Origin: Flagellimonas spongiicola | Lineage (GTDB): Bacteria; Bacteroidota; Bacteroidia; Flavobacteriales; Flavobacteriaceae | DNA: 64,000 nt | Assembly: GCF_023502425.1 (NCBI RefSeq) | Contig: NZ_JAMFMA010000003.1 | Coordinates: 496,001 to 560,000, forward strand | Reading direction: 5' to 3' | Part shown: one piece after another, positions 43,306 through 53,167 of the stretch | Layout: each line of letters starts with the position of its first letter | Position numbering within the stretch: the stretch's first letter is position 1 | Position numbers and translations under genes: made by a program | The notes under the pieces: generated by a model | What the model saw: the letters and a program-made list of their open reading frames with translations, nothing else | Databases searched by the model: none | Told to the model about the DNA's origin: nothing

Positions 43306-45528
43306 TTAATCCCTTCTAGGCTTTCTGTCACGATTGTTACCTCTGCGATCTCCGCCTCTTCGATCCCCGCCTCGGTCATTTCTTGGTGGACGCTCCTTGT
43401 AACCTTCAGGTTTGGGAAGAAGTGCCTTTCTAGAAACTTTTTCTTTACGGGTCCTTGGATCCAATCCAAAGTACTTTACATCAAAAACATCGCCCATGTT
43501 AACTACATCGGATACATTTTCGGTACGTTCCCAAGCTAGTTCGGAAACGTGCAATAGTACTTCATTACCTGGGGCTTCCATGTATTCCACAACAGCTCCA
43601 AAGTCAAGCATCTTGATGACTTTAACCTCATAAACGCTACCTACTTCTGGTTTGAACATCACTGCATCTATTTTTGCAATAACTGCATCAATACCGGCTT
43701 GATCTGTACCTAAAATCTCTACGATACCTTCTTCAGTATCTGGATCTTCGTTGATAACTATAGTAGTATTGGTTTCTTTCTGAAGTTCTTGGATCACCTT
43801 ACCGCCAGAACCTATTACGGCTCCAATATATTCACCAGGAATAATTTTGGTAACAATTTTTGGTGCGTAGGATTTCACGTCTGGTTTTGGATCTGCAATA
43901 GTATCCGTAAGCTTGCCCAAAATGTGCAATCTACCATCTTTGGCTTGCATTAAGGCTTTTACCAAGATTTCATAAGAAAGTCCTTTTACCTTAATGTCCA
44001 TTTGACAGGCAGTAATACCGTCTGAGGTACCAGTTACTTTAAAATCCATATCACCTAAGTGATCTTCATCACCCAAGATATCTGAAAGTACTGCGTAATT
44101 ACCTGAATCTGCATCGGATATCAATCCCATTGCTATACCGGAAACAGGCTTTTTCAATTGTACACCAGCATCCATCAACGCCATTGTACCGGAACAAACG
44201 GTAGCCATAGAGGAAGATCCATTGGATTCCAATACTTCAGATACAACTCTTACAGTGTAAGGGCAATCATCCGGAATCATTCCTTTAAGTGCACGTTGTG
44301 CCAAATTTCCGTGTCCTACTTCTCTTCGTGAGGTACCACGAATTGGTCTTGCCTCACCAGTTGAGAAAGGAGGGAAGTTATAATGCAAATAGAATGTTTC
44401 TTCACCTTCGTAAGATGGCATGTCTATTTGATTTGCTTCTCTGGACGTACCTAGAGTTACAGTTGCCAAGGCTTGGGTTTCCCCTCTTGTAAAGATGGAA
44501 GAACCATGAACAGATGGCAAGTAATCGATTTCACACCAGATAGGTCTGATTTCATCGGTTTTACGTCCATCCAATCGTAAACCTTCGTTTAGGGTAAGGT
44601 CTCTAACCGCGGCTTTTTCTGCTTTATAGAAGTATTTGGAAACCAATCCTCCGATTTCTTCAAGTTCTTCTTCGCTAAAAGTGGCCTCAACTTCTTCCTT
44701 GATAGCTTGAAATGCTTCGCTTCGTTCATGTTTGGCAGAACCTGCTTTAGCAATAGCGTAAACCTTATCATAAGTAAGGTCATGTACTTTCTTTGCTAAT
44801 TCTTCATCTTCTTGTTCAGGCTCATATTCACGAGTTTCTTTTTTGCCAAAAGCTTCGGCCAATTTAAGTTGTGCCTCGCATTGTACTTTAATGGCTTCGT
44901 GCGCAAACTTAATGGCTTCTACCATTTCTTCTTCGGAAATTTCATCCATTTCCCCTTCCACCATCATTACGGAATCAGCAGAAGCACCGATTACCATATC
45001 AATATCTGAATCCTTCAATTGCTCACGAGTAGGATTGATGATCAATTCACCATTTATCCTTCCTACACGAACTTCGGAAATTGCGCATTCAAATGGGAAA
45101 TCTGAAAGCTGGATTGCAGCAGAAGCTGCCAAACCGGCCATGGCATCAGGCATTACGTTTTCATCGTGGGACATCAACTGAATCATTACCTGTGTCTCGG
45201 CATGATAGTCTTTTGGGAACAATGGGCGCAAAACCCTATCCACCAAACGCATGGTCAATACTTCACCATCGCTAGGTCTTGCTTCACGTTTGAAGAATCC
45301 ACCGGGGTAACGTCCGGCAGCAGCAAATTTTTCGCGATAATCTACCGTTAACGGTAAAAAATCGACATCGCTTTGTTTGTAATTTGAAACAACTGTACAT
45401 AATAACATACACTTGCCAGATTGGACAACAACAGAACCGTGAGCCTGTTTAGCCAATTTTCCGGTTTCGATAGAGATTTCCCTACCGTCACCAAGGTCTA
45501 TGACCTCTTTAAAAGTTTTTGGAATCAT
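43306..45528 (-). CDS. pnp: Polyribonucleotide nucleotidyltransferase (PNPase)
   Basis: A 740-residue 3'-5' exoribonuclease of the RNA degradosome. The start [13 protein letters not shown] at 45528 is preferred; the seven extra codons to 45549 lie inside a leader hairpin. Two RNase PH-like domains are visible ([20 protein letters not shown] in part; [20 protein letters not shown] in part), then a KH domain ([15 protein letters not shown]) and an S1 domain ([20 protein letters not shown]). The C-terminal tail is rich in Arg and Gly ([20 protein letters not shown]), as in other Bacteroidota RNA-binding proteins. It follows rpsO, as in many bacteria. Confidence 0.96.
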   Translation of the reverse strand: MIPKTFKEVIDLGDGREISIETGKLAKQAHGSVVVQSGKCMLLCTVVSNYKQSDVDFLPLTVDYREKFAAAGRYPGGFFKREARPSDGEVLTMRLVDRVLRPLFPKDYHAETQVMIQLMSHDENVMPDAMAGLAASAAIQLSDFPFECAISEVRVGRINGELIINPTREQLKDSDIDMVIGASADSVMMVEGEMDEISEEEMVEAIKFAHEAIKVQCEAQLKLAEAFGKKETREYEPEQEDEELAKKVHDLTYDKVYAIAKAGSAKHERSEAFQAIKEEVEATFSEEELEEIGGLVSKYFYKAEKAAVRDLTLNEGLRLDGRKTDEIRPIWCEIDYLPSVHGSSIFTRGETQALATVTLGTSREANQIDMPSYEGEETFYLHYNFPPFSTGEARPIRGTSRREVGHGNLAQRALKGMIPDDCPYTVRVVSEVLESNGSSSMATVCSGTMALMDAGVQLKKPVSGIAMGLISDADSGNYAVLSDILGDEDHLGDMDFKVTGTSDGITACQMDIKVKGLSYEILVKALMQAKDGRLHILGKLTDTIADPKPDVKSYAPKIVTKIIPGEYIGAVIGSGGKVIQELQKETNTTIVINEDPDTEEGIVEILGTDQAGIDAVIAKIDAVMFKPEVGSVYEVKVIKMLDFGAVVEYMEAPGNEVLLHVSELAWERTENVSDVVNMGDVFDVKYFGLDPRTRKEKVSRKALLPKPEGYKERPPRNDRGGDRRGGDRRGNNRDRKPRRD

Positions 45529-45540
45529 AAAATTAGTCTT

Positions 45541-45637
45541 ACCCAACACTAAGGGAGTGTGGGTCGTTAAACATTTGGTCTACCGCCATCCGGACGGTCG
45601 GGTTGTGTTGTGTTGTGTGCTCGATAGCACGGACCAA
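45541..45637 (-). promoter_or_regulatory. Structured leader RNA of pnp
   Basis: Read on the minus strand, TTGGTC (45637-45632) and GACCAA (45580-45575) can close a structure holding two hairpins: GTGCT/AGCAC (45630-45617) and ACCGTC/GGCGGT (45598-45582, one G-T pair). A fourth stem, ACCCACACT with AGTGTTGGGT (45564-45541, one bulge), ends 13 bases before the start codon. Four stems in 100 bases suggest a regulatory leader, by analogy with PNPase autoregulation in enterobacteria. Confidence 0.45.
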
Positions 45638-45690
45638 TGAAAAACTATAGGTAGCTTTTTGTGAATACTTACACGCTAAATAATAGCGTA

Positions 45691-45727
45691 TAAAAATAAT
45701 GGGAGCTTACCTAGGCTCCCACTATTT
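45691..45727 (-). terminator. Terminator/attenuator between rpsO and pnp
   Basis: GGGAGC (45701-45706) pairs with GCTCCC (45715-45720), extended by TGG/CCA-type pairs; on the minus strand it is followed by TTATTTTTAT. It begins directly after the rpsO stop, so probably reduces read-through into pnp. Confidence 0.75.
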
Positions 45728-45997
45728 TTATTTTCTAATACCAAGATCCTTAATTAGGATACGGTACTTTTCAATATCTTTTTTCTTTAGGTAATCCAAA
45801 AGACTACGTCTTTTACCTACCAATTTCACCAAAGAACGCTCGGTGTTGTAATCCTTGTGGTTCTTTTTAAGGTGTTGTGTTAAATGGTTGATACGGTGTG
45901 TGAACAAAGCGATTTGTCCTTCCGTAGAACCAGTGTTGCTCTCAGAGCCGCCGTGTTTTTTAAAAATCTCGGCTTTTACTTCTTTAGTTAAATACAT
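45728..45997 (-). CDS. rpsO: 30S ribosomal protein S15
   Basis: An 89-residue S15 with family blocks NTGSTEGQIALFTHRINHLTQ (in part), HLKKNHKDYNTERSLVKLVG and KRRSLLDYLKKKDIEKY. It binds 16S rRNA early in 30S assembly. Usual length. A TATCTTTG -7 element lies about 55 bases upstream, and pnp follows after a terminator and a structured leader. Confidence 0.97.
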   Translation of the reverse strand: MYLTKEVKAEIFKKHGGSESNTGSTEGQIALFTHRINHLTQHLKKNHKDYNTERSLVKLVGKRRSLLDYLKKKDIEKYRILIKDLGIRK

Positions 45998-46051
45998 TCC
46001 AATATTTATTTAAATGATTTTTATGTACCCGATCGTCTATCAATCAGCGTG

Positions 46052-46059
46052 CAAAGATA
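46052..46059 (-). promoter_or_regulatory. -7 element for rpsO
   Basis: CAAAGATA on the plus strand is TATCTTTG on the coding strand, an exact TAnnTTTG match, 55 bases before the rpsO ATG. Confidence 0.6.
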
Positions 46060-46148
46060 AACCTTTTTTTGTAATGAAAAATGCATGTTTGAATTAAACC
46101 TTTTAAACGCCGAAAGGTCAAAGAAACAAACCATTAAATACAATCATT

Positions 46149-47033
46149 ATGAAAAAGAGTCTCAAACAATTGAACTTGAAAGGAATTATGTCGCTTATGT
46201 TGGCAACAGCTTTAACGGTGGTTTCCTGTACAAATGAAGAAACTGCGTCAGATGAATTAACCAATACTGGTGACGAGGTGATTTCCGCCACGGAACTACA
46301 ATTCAGTGATGAATCAGAAATGATTTCAGAAGAAGTAACTACCATTGCGGAAGATGTTTATGCCACGGATGAAATCTCCATGACTTCCAAGGCTGATTAT
46401 CAATCTGATCATTTGCCGGATTGCGTTACAATTACAACGGTGGTAACGGATACTACCCGCGAAAAAACCATAGATTTTGGCGAAGGCTGTGAGTTGCCCA
46501 ACGGCAATTTGCTTTCGGGAATCATCCATTTAAGTTATGCCAAGGATATGGAGTTGGCTTCGAAGACCATTGCGCTCTCTTTGGAGAATTTTACCTTCAA
46601 TGGGGTTTCAGTAGAGGGTTCTGCTGATATCTTAAGAGTACGTTCCAATGACAATGGCAATCCACAAGGTACTGCCAATGCTACCTTTAAGGCTACATGG
46701 CCAGAAGGTGATACCGCTTCTTTTGAAGGAACACGTACCCGCGAATGGATTGAAGGGTATGGCTCTGGATTTTGGGGCGATAATGTATTTCTGATTACTG
46801 GTAAACGTACCTATGTTGGGCGAGAAGGAAATGTCTTTATAAAAGAGGTGATAAGTCCTTTGCGGAGAGAAATGTCGTGTAGGTTTATTGTTAGCGGGGT
46901 TTTGGAAATATCCAGAAATGACAACACCGCCAGTCTTGATTTTGGGGATGGTAGTTGTGATGCTAAAGGTGTTCTAACCCAACCAGATGGCACTGAAACC
47001 GAAATTTTCCTAAGAAGGTTTTGGAAGCGTTAA
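46149..47033 (+). CDS. Hypothetical lipoprotein, 294 residues
   Basis: Exported lipoprotein (signal MLATALTVVSC). The segment after the Cys is acidic and Thr/Ser-rich for about 70 residues. The folded part repeats a beta-strand pattern with KTIDFGEGCELPNGNLLSGI and ASLDFGDGSCDAKGV; the two F-G-x-G-x-C motifs suggest a repeated fold or a disulfide. Similar proteins occur in Flavobacteriaceae without assigned function. It is followed by a bidirectional terminator shared with accD. Confidence 0.7.
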   Translation: MKKSLKQLNLKGIMSLMLATALTVVSCTNEETASDELTNTGDEVISATELQFSDESEMISEEVTTIAEDVYATDEISMTSKADYQSDHLPDCVTITTVVTDTTREKTIDFGEGCELPNGNLLSGIIHLSYAKDMELASKTIALSLENFTFNGVSVEGSADILRVRSNDNGNPQGTANATFKATWPEGDTASFEGTRTREWIEGYGSGFWGDNVFLITGKRTYVGREGNVFIKEVISPLRREMSCRFIVSGVLEISRNDNTASLDFGDGSCDAKGVLTQPDGTETEIFLRRFWKR

Positions 47034-47046
47034 TAAGGTTTGAAAA

Positions 47047-47077
47047 AATAAAAGCCCCGATAATCGGGGCTTTTATT
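47047..47077. terminator. Bidirectional terminator between the lipoprotein and accD
   Basis: AATAAAAGCCCCGA and TCGGGGCTTTTATT form a near-perfect 14-pair stem around TAA, A-rich before and T-rich after on both strands. The right arm overlaps the first two bases of the accD stop codon region. Confidence 0.85.
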
Positions 47078-47936
47078 ATGAACGTACCGGTTGATTTGAA
47101 ATCAAGTCGATATAAAGATTAATTTTCCTTTTCAATTCCTTTCTATGGGAAATGAAATCCAAGAAGCCATGTTCTTTCAAGAATTCCGAAGTTTGAAAAC
47201 CTTCTGGTAAATCTTTACCCACGGTATCTTTAACTACCCTTGGACCTGCAAACCCGATTAATGCTCCAGGTTCAGCAATATTAATATCACCTAACATTGC
47301 ATAGGAAGCAGTGGTTCCACCAGTGGTAGGATCCGTACAAAGTGAGATGTATGGTATTTTCGCTTCAGCCAATTGTGCCAATTTCGCAGAAGTTTTAGCC
47401 AATTGCATCAAAGAAAGTGCAGCTTCCATCATACGGGCACCACCCGATTTTGAAATCATCAAAAATGGAACTTTTTTCTTTTTTGCAACATCAATGGCCC
47501 GAGCTATTTTCTCCCCAACAACACTACCCATAGATCCACCGATAAAGCTGAAATCCATACAGGCTATCACCAATTCTTTCCCCATGGATTTGCCAATGGC
47601 GGTACGAACCGCATCTTTCAATCCTGTCTTTTGCTGGGCAGCTTTTAAACGCTCTGAATATTTTTTGGTATCCACGAATTTCAAGGGGTCTTTGGCTGAA
47701 AGTTTTTCATCCAATTCCTTGAATTCATTATTGTCAAAAAGAATTTCAAAATATTCTTTACTTCCTATCCGAACATGATAATCATCTTCCGGACTCACGT
47801 AAAAATTCTTAGCTAAATCTTCAGACTCTACTATTTTACCTGTTGGTGATTTGTACCACAGGCCTTTGGGAGTGTCTTTTTTTTCCTCCGTAGCGGTTTG
47901 AATCCCTTTTTCCTTTCTCTTAAACCAAGACGACAT
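47076..47936 (-). CDS. accD: Acetyl-CoA carboxylase carboxyltransferase subunit beta without zinc ribbon
   Basis: A 286-residue subunit that, with AccA, transfers the carboxyl group from biotin to acetyl-CoA. The carboxyltransferase core is intact ([57 protein letters not shown]). The N terminus, however, has no cysteine: where enterobacterial AccD carries the C4 zinc ribbon, this protein reads [17 protein letters not shown]. The ribbon fold may persist without metal. It lies 37 bases behind the aldolase gene and is probably co-transcribed with it. Confidence 0.95.
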   Translation of the reverse strand: MSSWFKRKEKGIQTATEEKKDTPKGLWYKSPTGKIVESEDLAKNFYVSPEDDYHVRIGSKEYFEILFDNNEFKELDEKLSAKDPLKFVDTKKYSERLKAAQQKTGLKDAVRTAIGKSMGKELVIACMDFSFIGGSMGSVVGEKIARAIDVAKKKKVPFLMISKSGGARMMEAALSLMQLAKTSAKLAQLAEAKIPYISLCTDPTTGGTTASYAMLGDINIAEPGALIGFAGPRVVKDTVGKDLPEGFQTSEFLKEHGFLDFISHRKELKRKINLYIDLISNQPVRS

Positions 47937-47973
47937 GCAATCAATATTAAATTAAACGGCTATTAGTGGTAAG

Positions 47974-49041
47974 CTACAACGTGTTGATGTTGTTCAAATC
48001 TTCAAATGCTTTTTTCAATCGCTCTACAAAGGACTTTTCACCTTCACGCAACCATACCCTTGGGTCATAGAACTTTTTGTTTGGTTGGTCGTCACCATCT
48101 GGATTGCCAATTTGCGATTGAAGGTAACCAGACTTATCCTGAACGTAATCACGAACTCCCGAAAGGAATGCGTATTGAAGGTCGGTATCGATGTTCATTT
48201 TAATTACGCCATAACCAATGGACTCCCTGATTTCCTCCACAGAGGAACCAGAACCACCGTGGAATACAAAATCTATATGGTTGTGCTCAACACCATACTT
48301 TTCTGAAACGAATTCTTGTGAATTTTTAAGGATTTTTGGTGTTAAAGTGACGTTTCCAGGTTTGTAAACACCATGTACATTACCAAATGCTGCTGCAACC
48401 GTGAATTTAGGACTCACTTTTGAAAGTTCTTCATAGGCGTAGGCCACTTCTTCCGGTTGGGTGTATAATTTTGAACTGTCCACATCGGTATTGTCAACAC
48501 CATCTTCTTCTCCTCCGGTAACACCTAGTTCAATTTCCAATGTCATATCCATCTTGCTCATGCGTTCTAGATACTTCTTGCAGATTTCGATGTTCTCTTC
48601 AATGGGCTCTTCAGATAAATCAATCATGTGTGAGCTAAACAACGATTTTCCTGTAGCAGCGTAATGTTCTTCACTTGCCTCCAACATACCGTCTATCCAA
48701 GGCAATAGTTTTTTAGCGCAGTGGTCTGTGTGAAGAATTACTGTGGCACCATAGGCCTCAGCCATTTCATGAACATGCTTGGCACCGGCAACAGCACCTA
48801 AAACAGCTGCTCTTTGATTTTCATTGGGCAATCCTTTTCCAGCATTGAATTGTGCGCCTCCATTGGAAAATTGAATAATAACCGGAGAATTCAGTGCCGC
48901 AGCGGTTTCCAAAACGGAATTGATTGTATTGGAACCGATTACGTTAACTGCTGGTAGGGCGTAACCATTTTCTTTTGCGTGGTTGAATATAGCCTGGACT
49001 TCATCACCAGTAGCGACACCGGGCTTGATATTGTGGGACAT
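47974..49041 (-). CDS. fbaA: Class II fructose-bisphosphate aldolase
   Basis: A 355-residue zinc-dependent aldolase of glycolysis/gluconeogenesis. Visible: LPAVNVIGSNTIN, the catalytic Asp and zinc His in ILHTDHCAKK, LEIELGVTGGEEDGVDN, AAAFGNVHGVYKPGNV and FHGGSGSS for phosphate binding. Length matches the class IIA form. A TACTTTTG -7 element lies about 33 bases upstream. Confidence 0.96.
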   Translation of the reverse strand: MSHNIKPGVATGDEVQAIFNHAKENGYALPAVNVIGSNTINSVLETAAALNSPVIIQFSNGGAQFNAGKGLPNENQRAAVLGAVAGAKHVHEMAEAYGATVILHTDHCAKKLLPWIDGMLEASEEHYAATGKSLFSSHMIDLSEEPIEENIEICKKYLERMSKMDMTLEIELGVTGGEEDGVDNTDVDSSKLYTQPEEVAYAYEELSKVSPKFTVAAAFGNVHGVYKPGNVTLTPKILKNSQEFVSEKYGVEHNHIDFVFHGGSGSSVEEIRESIGYGVIKMNIDTDLQYAFLSGVRDYVQDKSGYLQSQIGNPDGDDQPNKKFYDPRVWLREGEKSFVERLKKAFEDLNNINTL

Positions 49042-49073
49042 AATTTTAGTTAGTTATGGGTTGAATCAAGGAA

Positions 49074-49081
49074 CAAAAGTA
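49074..49081 (-). promoter_or_regulatory. -7 element for fbaA-accD
   Basis: CAAAAGTA on the plus strand is TACTTTTG on the coding strand, an exact TAnnTTTG match 32 bases before the fbaA ATG. Confidence 0.55.
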
Positions 49082-49095
49082 ATAAAATATTTAGT

Positions 49096-51693
49096 CTAGA
49101 AAGGATAATTGATTCCGATATTGAATACTGCATTTCTGAGGTTGTAATCACTGAACCAGCGTCTTGAAGCTTCTTCGGCCGGATTGTAAGTTTTGAGGCC
49201 CATATCGAGTCGGAAAACAAAATAGGTGAAATCGTATCTCAGACCCAATCCAGTTCCGAGGGCAATATCCGCTAACGAACCTAAATCACTGAAAACCGCA
49301 TCAGGATTTTCTTCATTGTCAAAAACGTTCCATATGTTTCCGGCATCGGCAAACAAAGCACCTTTAACATCACCTGCAATTGGAAAACGATACTCCAAGT
49401 TAAGGGCGATTTTAAGATTGGCCTCATTAAAATCGTTAAGGTTGTTAGTGCTACCTGGACCAAGTTCGTACGCATTCCATGCGCGATTGTCGTTGGAACC
49501 GCCTGCAAAATAACTTCGTACAAATGGGATGCTTTCTGAATTCCCGTAAGGAACGGCCATCCCAAGAAAACTCCTGAATGCCAAAACCTCGCTACTAGAG
49601 AGCTCCCAATGCCTAATAAAGTCAAATTCAGTTTTTACATATTGTGAAAAGGGGACACTGAAAACCAATAACTGATCATCATCGTTTTTGTTGTACGGTA
49701 CGATACCGTCCAATATTGAGAGCAGATTTCCCGCGCTTTCCAATTTTATCCGTAGTTGATAGAAATTATTATCGTTAATATCTGTCCTACTGTCTTTGGT
49801 GAAGGTGTAGTTACTGGCGAAAATCAGATTGTTTTCAGTCAAACGTTGCTGACGTTCATCTATGCTTTGAACTGAAGCCACGGTCTCAGAATCTGCAGAT
49901 GATCCGGGAGCCAAAATGGCGTCAATAAAAGAATTGGCCCCTTCGGGAATTAATAAATTCAATTCATCGTTGTCGTCCAGCATGGGATCCACGTTTTCAT
50001 CATAAAAGTCTTCGAATCCTGGTTCACTTTCAAAATCATCTGCTATCCCATCCAAAGTACTGTAGGTATTTTGGTAGACATTGAAAAAATTGTCAGTGTT
50101 AACATTACGAACAAACTCGACATTGAGTAATTCTATATTGTTTTTTAACGAAGTAGACGGACTCCAGTTATATGATAAAATCGTATTAAAGGATTGCCTG
50201 TCCAAACCTAAATTTTGCTGAAAATTGGTACCAATAAGGAATCTACTCTGCGGCAACATATAATAGGGTATGATTTTCTCCGTATTAAAGGGAAACCATA
50301 TTCGTGGAAATGTAATGTTGATATCGCCTCCCAGTTCAGATGTAAAGGTTTCGTTGGAAAGAGATGGATTGGTCAGAAGTCCGACAGAGCCTCTAGCAGA
50401 AATATTAAGTGTTTCCGCTCCGCCAAAAACATTACGTGTAATTACTGTAGCTCCAAAAACGGTTCCAACTTGTTGAATGTTCGAATGAGTGACATCAAAA
50501 TCCAAATTCAGGGAAAATTTGGGTCTAGGAGCCAGGTAGATATTGGATGTCAGTTGTGTTCTCGTACTATCTGGAATAAATTCAATGTTAGGGTACTTAA
50601 AGGTATTTAGGTTTGTAATTTGTCGATAGGTTCGAATTCTGTCCAAATCACGATAAATACTATCCTTCAAAAAGAAAATTGCATCGGCTAAGGCCTTTGG
50701 CCTATATTTTAACTCGTTGTTATAGAAGATGGTATAGTTGTCATAATCTATGGATTTTAAGGAATCCCCGGTTGCGGTTATTTGATAATCAGCGTAAATA
50801 TTGATTTTTTTGAATCGATGGATTCGGTAATCATTAGTATTGGTACTATCATTTACGCTACGCGGATTCTGAATGTTCAATTGCACATCCATTAGTTGAT
50901 CATCTGCGGCAATAGTTGTATCTCTCAGAATGTCATAGTTAATAGAGCTTTCTTGAAAATTGTAAACCCCGGAATTACGAAACAATGCTGTTAGTCGTTC
51001 ACGTTCATTGTTGAAATTGGCAAGATCAAATTGCTCTCCTTGTTTTACAAATGAAGCTTCTACAGTGGTATTGTAAATGGAATCAAGGTCCTTGGAAGCA
51101 ATGTTCGTAGTGATCGTATCGATATGGAAAGGCTTCTCCAGATTGATGTTATACTCAATTTCTGCCCGTTTTTTGCGCTTGCTGTTAACAATTGTATACG
51201 CGCCTGAATTGTTGAAATAACCTTTGCTATTGTAATAGGCTTCCAATCTTTCGATGGATTTTTGCGTAAGTGCTGTGTCAATTATGGCTGGTGGTTCTCC
51301 TATCCTTTTGAAAAAATCACTTGCACCTTTGACCACAAATGACTCCCTCAAACGATCCACTTGTTTTTTGGACAGAAAATTGTTCAAACGTTGTTCTCTT
51401 TTCTCTTTCCGATGAAGCCAATCCGTAAATGAAGAATCTGGATTTTCCTTGGCAAGATTGTATAAATTAAGACGTAGTGGATAACCGAGAACCGTGCTAT
51501 TCGGTTTTTGGGCAATTAAACCTCGTATATCTTCGTTGGAAATCTTTTCGTCATCAGCGTATATGGAGTTTTTTATAAGGAGTAGTTCGTCGTCTTCTAC
51601 CTTTTTTAGGGTATTGCAACCCACCATGGTCAGCATAAGCAACAATAATCCTATTTTTGCCCAATAACGCAATAGACCATAAGAACCCCTCAT
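49096..51693 (-). CDS. BamA/TamA-family outer-membrane lipoprotein
   Basis: An 865-residue protein starting at 51693 (MRGSYGLLRYWAKIG), with lipobox MVGC. The N-terminal half contains POTRA-like repeats (AYYNSKGYFNNSGAYTIV; LTALFRNSGVYNFQESSINY), and the C-terminal half the Omp85 barrel: FAGGSNDNRAWNAYELGPGS, the LEYRFPIAGDVKGALFADAG conserved region and the final FNIGINYPF. Lipid modification of an Omp85 protein is a Bacteroidota feature. The frame is open to 51735, but only the 51693 start gives a signal peptide. Substrate proteins or lipids unknown. Confidence 0.88.
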   Translation of the reverse strand: MRGSYGLLRYWAKIGLLLLMLTMVGCNTLKKVEDDELLLIKNSIYADDEKISNEDIRGLIAQKPNSTVLGYPLRLNLYNLAKENPDSSFTDWLHRKEKREQRLNNFLSKKQVDRLRESFVVKGASDFFKRIGEPPAIIDTALTQKSIERLEAYYNSKGYFNNSGAYTIVNSKRKKRAEIEYNINLEKPFHIDTITTNIASKDLDSIYNTTVEASFVKQGEQFDLANFNNERERLTALFRNSGVYNFQESSINYDILRDTTIAADDQLMDVQLNIQNPRSVNDSTNTNDYRIHRFKKINIYADYQITATGDSLKSIDYDNYTIFYNNELKYRPKALADAIFFLKDSIYRDLDRIRTYRQITNLNTFKYPNIEFIPDSTRTQLTSNIYLAPRPKFSLNLDFDVTHSNIQQVGTVFGATVITRNVFGGAETLNISARGSVGLLTNPSLSNETFTSELGGDINITFPRIWFPFNTEKIIPYYMLPQSRFLIGTNFQQNLGLDRQSFNTILSYNWSPSTSLKNNIELLNVEFVRNVNTDNFFNVYQNTYSTLDGIADDFESEPGFEDFYDENVDPMLDDNDELNLLIPEGANSFIDAILAPGSSADSETVASVQSIDERQQRLTENNLIFASNYTFTKDSRTDINDNNFYQLRIKLESAGNLLSILDGIVPYNKNDDDQLLVFSVPFSQYVKTEFDFIRHWELSSSEVLAFRSFLGMAVPYGNSESIPFVRSYFAGGSNDNRAWNAYELGPGSTNNLNDFNEANLKIALNLEYRFPIAGDVKGALFADAGNIWNVFDNEENPDAVFSDLGSLADIALGTGLGLRYDFTYFVFRLDMGLKTYNPAEEASRRWFSDYNLRNAVFNIGINYPF

Positions 51694-51699
51694 AGACGC

Positions 51700-51707
51700 C
51701 AAAAATA
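51700..51707 (-). promoter_or_regulatory. -7 element overlapping the start of the Omp85 gene
   Basis: CAAAAATA on the plus strand is TATTTTTG on the coding strand, an exact match, only 6 bases before the ATG at 51693. With usual spacing transcription would begin at or next to the start codon. Confidence 0.45.
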
Positions 51708-51717
51708 CACGATTTAG

Positions 51718-52437
51718 ATGGTTACCAAAAACCAAATTAAACTAGTTGTTAGCTTACATCAAAAAAAGTACCGAAGTCAACATGGACTCTTTGTGGCAGA
51801 AGGGAAAAAAACAGTAAATGAGCTGGTAGACGCCGGATTAAAGGTGTTTAAGCTGTTTGTGACTGCAGAATCCAAAAAATTGCCAACCGTCGATTTGGAA
51901 ATCGTAACAGAACAGGAAATGAAACAGCTGAGCACACAATCCACTCCAAGTGGTATCCTTGGTGTGTTTCATATTCCTATGGCCCCTGATATTATATTTA
52001 AGGATTGGATTCTCGCCTTGGATGCCGTTCGTGATCCTGGAAATCTTGGCACAATCATCAGACTATGTGATTGGTTTGGCATTGATCAATTAATATGCTC
52101 CTCGGACACGGTGGATTGTTATAATCCAAAAGTACTTCAAGCCACTATGGGCTCAATTAGTCGCGTACATATCAAGTACGTGGACTTGATTGAATTCTTG
52201 GGAAGAAGTGAACTTCCAGTTTATGGGGCTTATATGGATGGCAGGAAAGTTTATGATGCCGATTTGCCGGAAGGTGGAATTTTGGTGATGGGAAATGAAG
52301 CTAATGGAATTTCCGATGCTGTGGCAAGATTGATTAAGAACAAAATTGCAATTCCACAATTTGGTTCGCAATCAACGGAAAGTCTTAATGTGGCCACTGC
52401 CACTGCAATTTTATTGAATGAAATTAGACGGGATTAG
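51718..52437 (+). CDS. TrmH/SpoU-family RNA methyltransferase
   Basis: A 239-residue SPOUT methyltransferase. The N-terminal substrate-binding part has KLVVSLHQKKYRSQHGLFVA and the catalytic knot region has LDAVRDPGNLGTIIRLCDWF, ILVMGNEANGISDA and ESLNVATATAILLNEI. Such enzymes methylate ribose in rRNA or tRNA; the target cannot be read from sequence. It is divergent from the Omp85 gene, with only 24 bases between starts. Confidence 0.9.
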   Translation: MVTKNQIKLVVSLHQKKYRSQHGLFVAEGKKTVNELVDAGLKVFKLFVTAESKKLPTVDLEIVTEQEMKQLSTQSTPSGILGVFHIPMAPDIIFKDWILALDAVRDPGNLGTIIRLCDWFGIDQLICSSDTVDCYNPKVLQATMGSISRVHIKYVDLIEFLGRSELPVYGAYMDGRKVYDADLPEGGILVMGNEANGISDAVARLIKNKIAIPQFGSQSTESLNVATATAILLNEIRRD

Positions 52438-52467
52438 TCTAAAGTAAGTAACATTTCAAGTGGAATA

Positions 52468-53163
52468 TTACTCAAAAGTGAAGTTGATGAAAAATCCACG
52501 GGTACGCATTCCTTCAATATTCCCGGTCCAGGGACTGTTTGGGTCGTTGTCCGGTACTAATTCATCCGAAAGTGCAAATACACCCCGTATTGAAGGTGAA
52601 AACTTAAAGTATTCGGTGTAAATGTCTATACCGAAACCAAGTTCATAACCATATACATTTTTCTTCATCCGGAATTCACCGCTACTATTGTCGTCCAAAC
52701 TATCTTCTTTGCTACCTAAGTTCATAGAGGCGTAAACACCTCCGGTAATAAAAGGTTTCCAGTTGCCAAACCGTCTTGCACTGGCTTTCATCAACAACGG
52801 AAATCGGATGTAGGTAGAGCGAACCTCCCGAATTGCATCGGCTTCGTTCGTAAATCCAGGAAATCCAAGAATTCTTTGACTGTAAAGTAATCCAGGTTCA
52901 AATCTAGCATCTAAAAATTCATTGATACGTAGTTCTCCAATCAATCCAACATTGAAACCATAGCTTTTATCCACCAATATGTCCTGACCAACATTATTCT
53001 TGTATTCAAATTGGAAATCGTACTGATTTAAACCGAGGTAATACCCCCAATTGAGTAGCTTTAAATCCTCTGTTTGAAGATTAAGCACAGGGTCTTTTTT
53101 GAATTGGGACAAAGCGCCTTGGCATACCAATAACAGGCCAAGTAACGATAAGAGGTTTTTCAT
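52468..53163 (-). CDS. porT: Type IX secretion system protein PorT
   Basis: A 231-residue outer-membrane barrel protein starting at 53163 (MKNLLSLLGLLLVCQG), four bases after the ubiE stop; an upstream in-frame start lies inside ubiE. The mature part shows alternating strands (YYLGLNQYDFQFEY, YGFNVGLIGELRINEFLDAR) and the final TRGFFINFTFE. Its position directly behind ubiE is conserved in Flavobacteriia and supports PorT, which is needed for T9SS secretion and gliding motility in relatives. Confidence 0.82.
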   Translation of the reverse strand: MKNLLSLLGLLLVCQGALSQFKKDPVLNLQTEDLKLLNWGYYLGLNQYDFQFEYKNNVGQDILVDKSYGFNVGLIGELRINEFLDARFEPGLLYSQRILGFPGFTNEADAIREVRSTYIRFPLLMKASARRFGNWKPFITGGVYASMNLGSKEDSLDDNSSGEFRMKKNVYGYELGFGIDIYTEYFKFSPSIRGVFALSDELVPDNDPNSPWTGNIEGMRTRGFFINFTFE

Positions 53164-53167
53164 CAAT

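Noticed and set aside
45601..45618. GTTGTGTTGTGTTGTG microsatellite as a phase-variable repeat.
   Set aside because: Only three units, not in a coding frame, and located between stems of the pnp leader.
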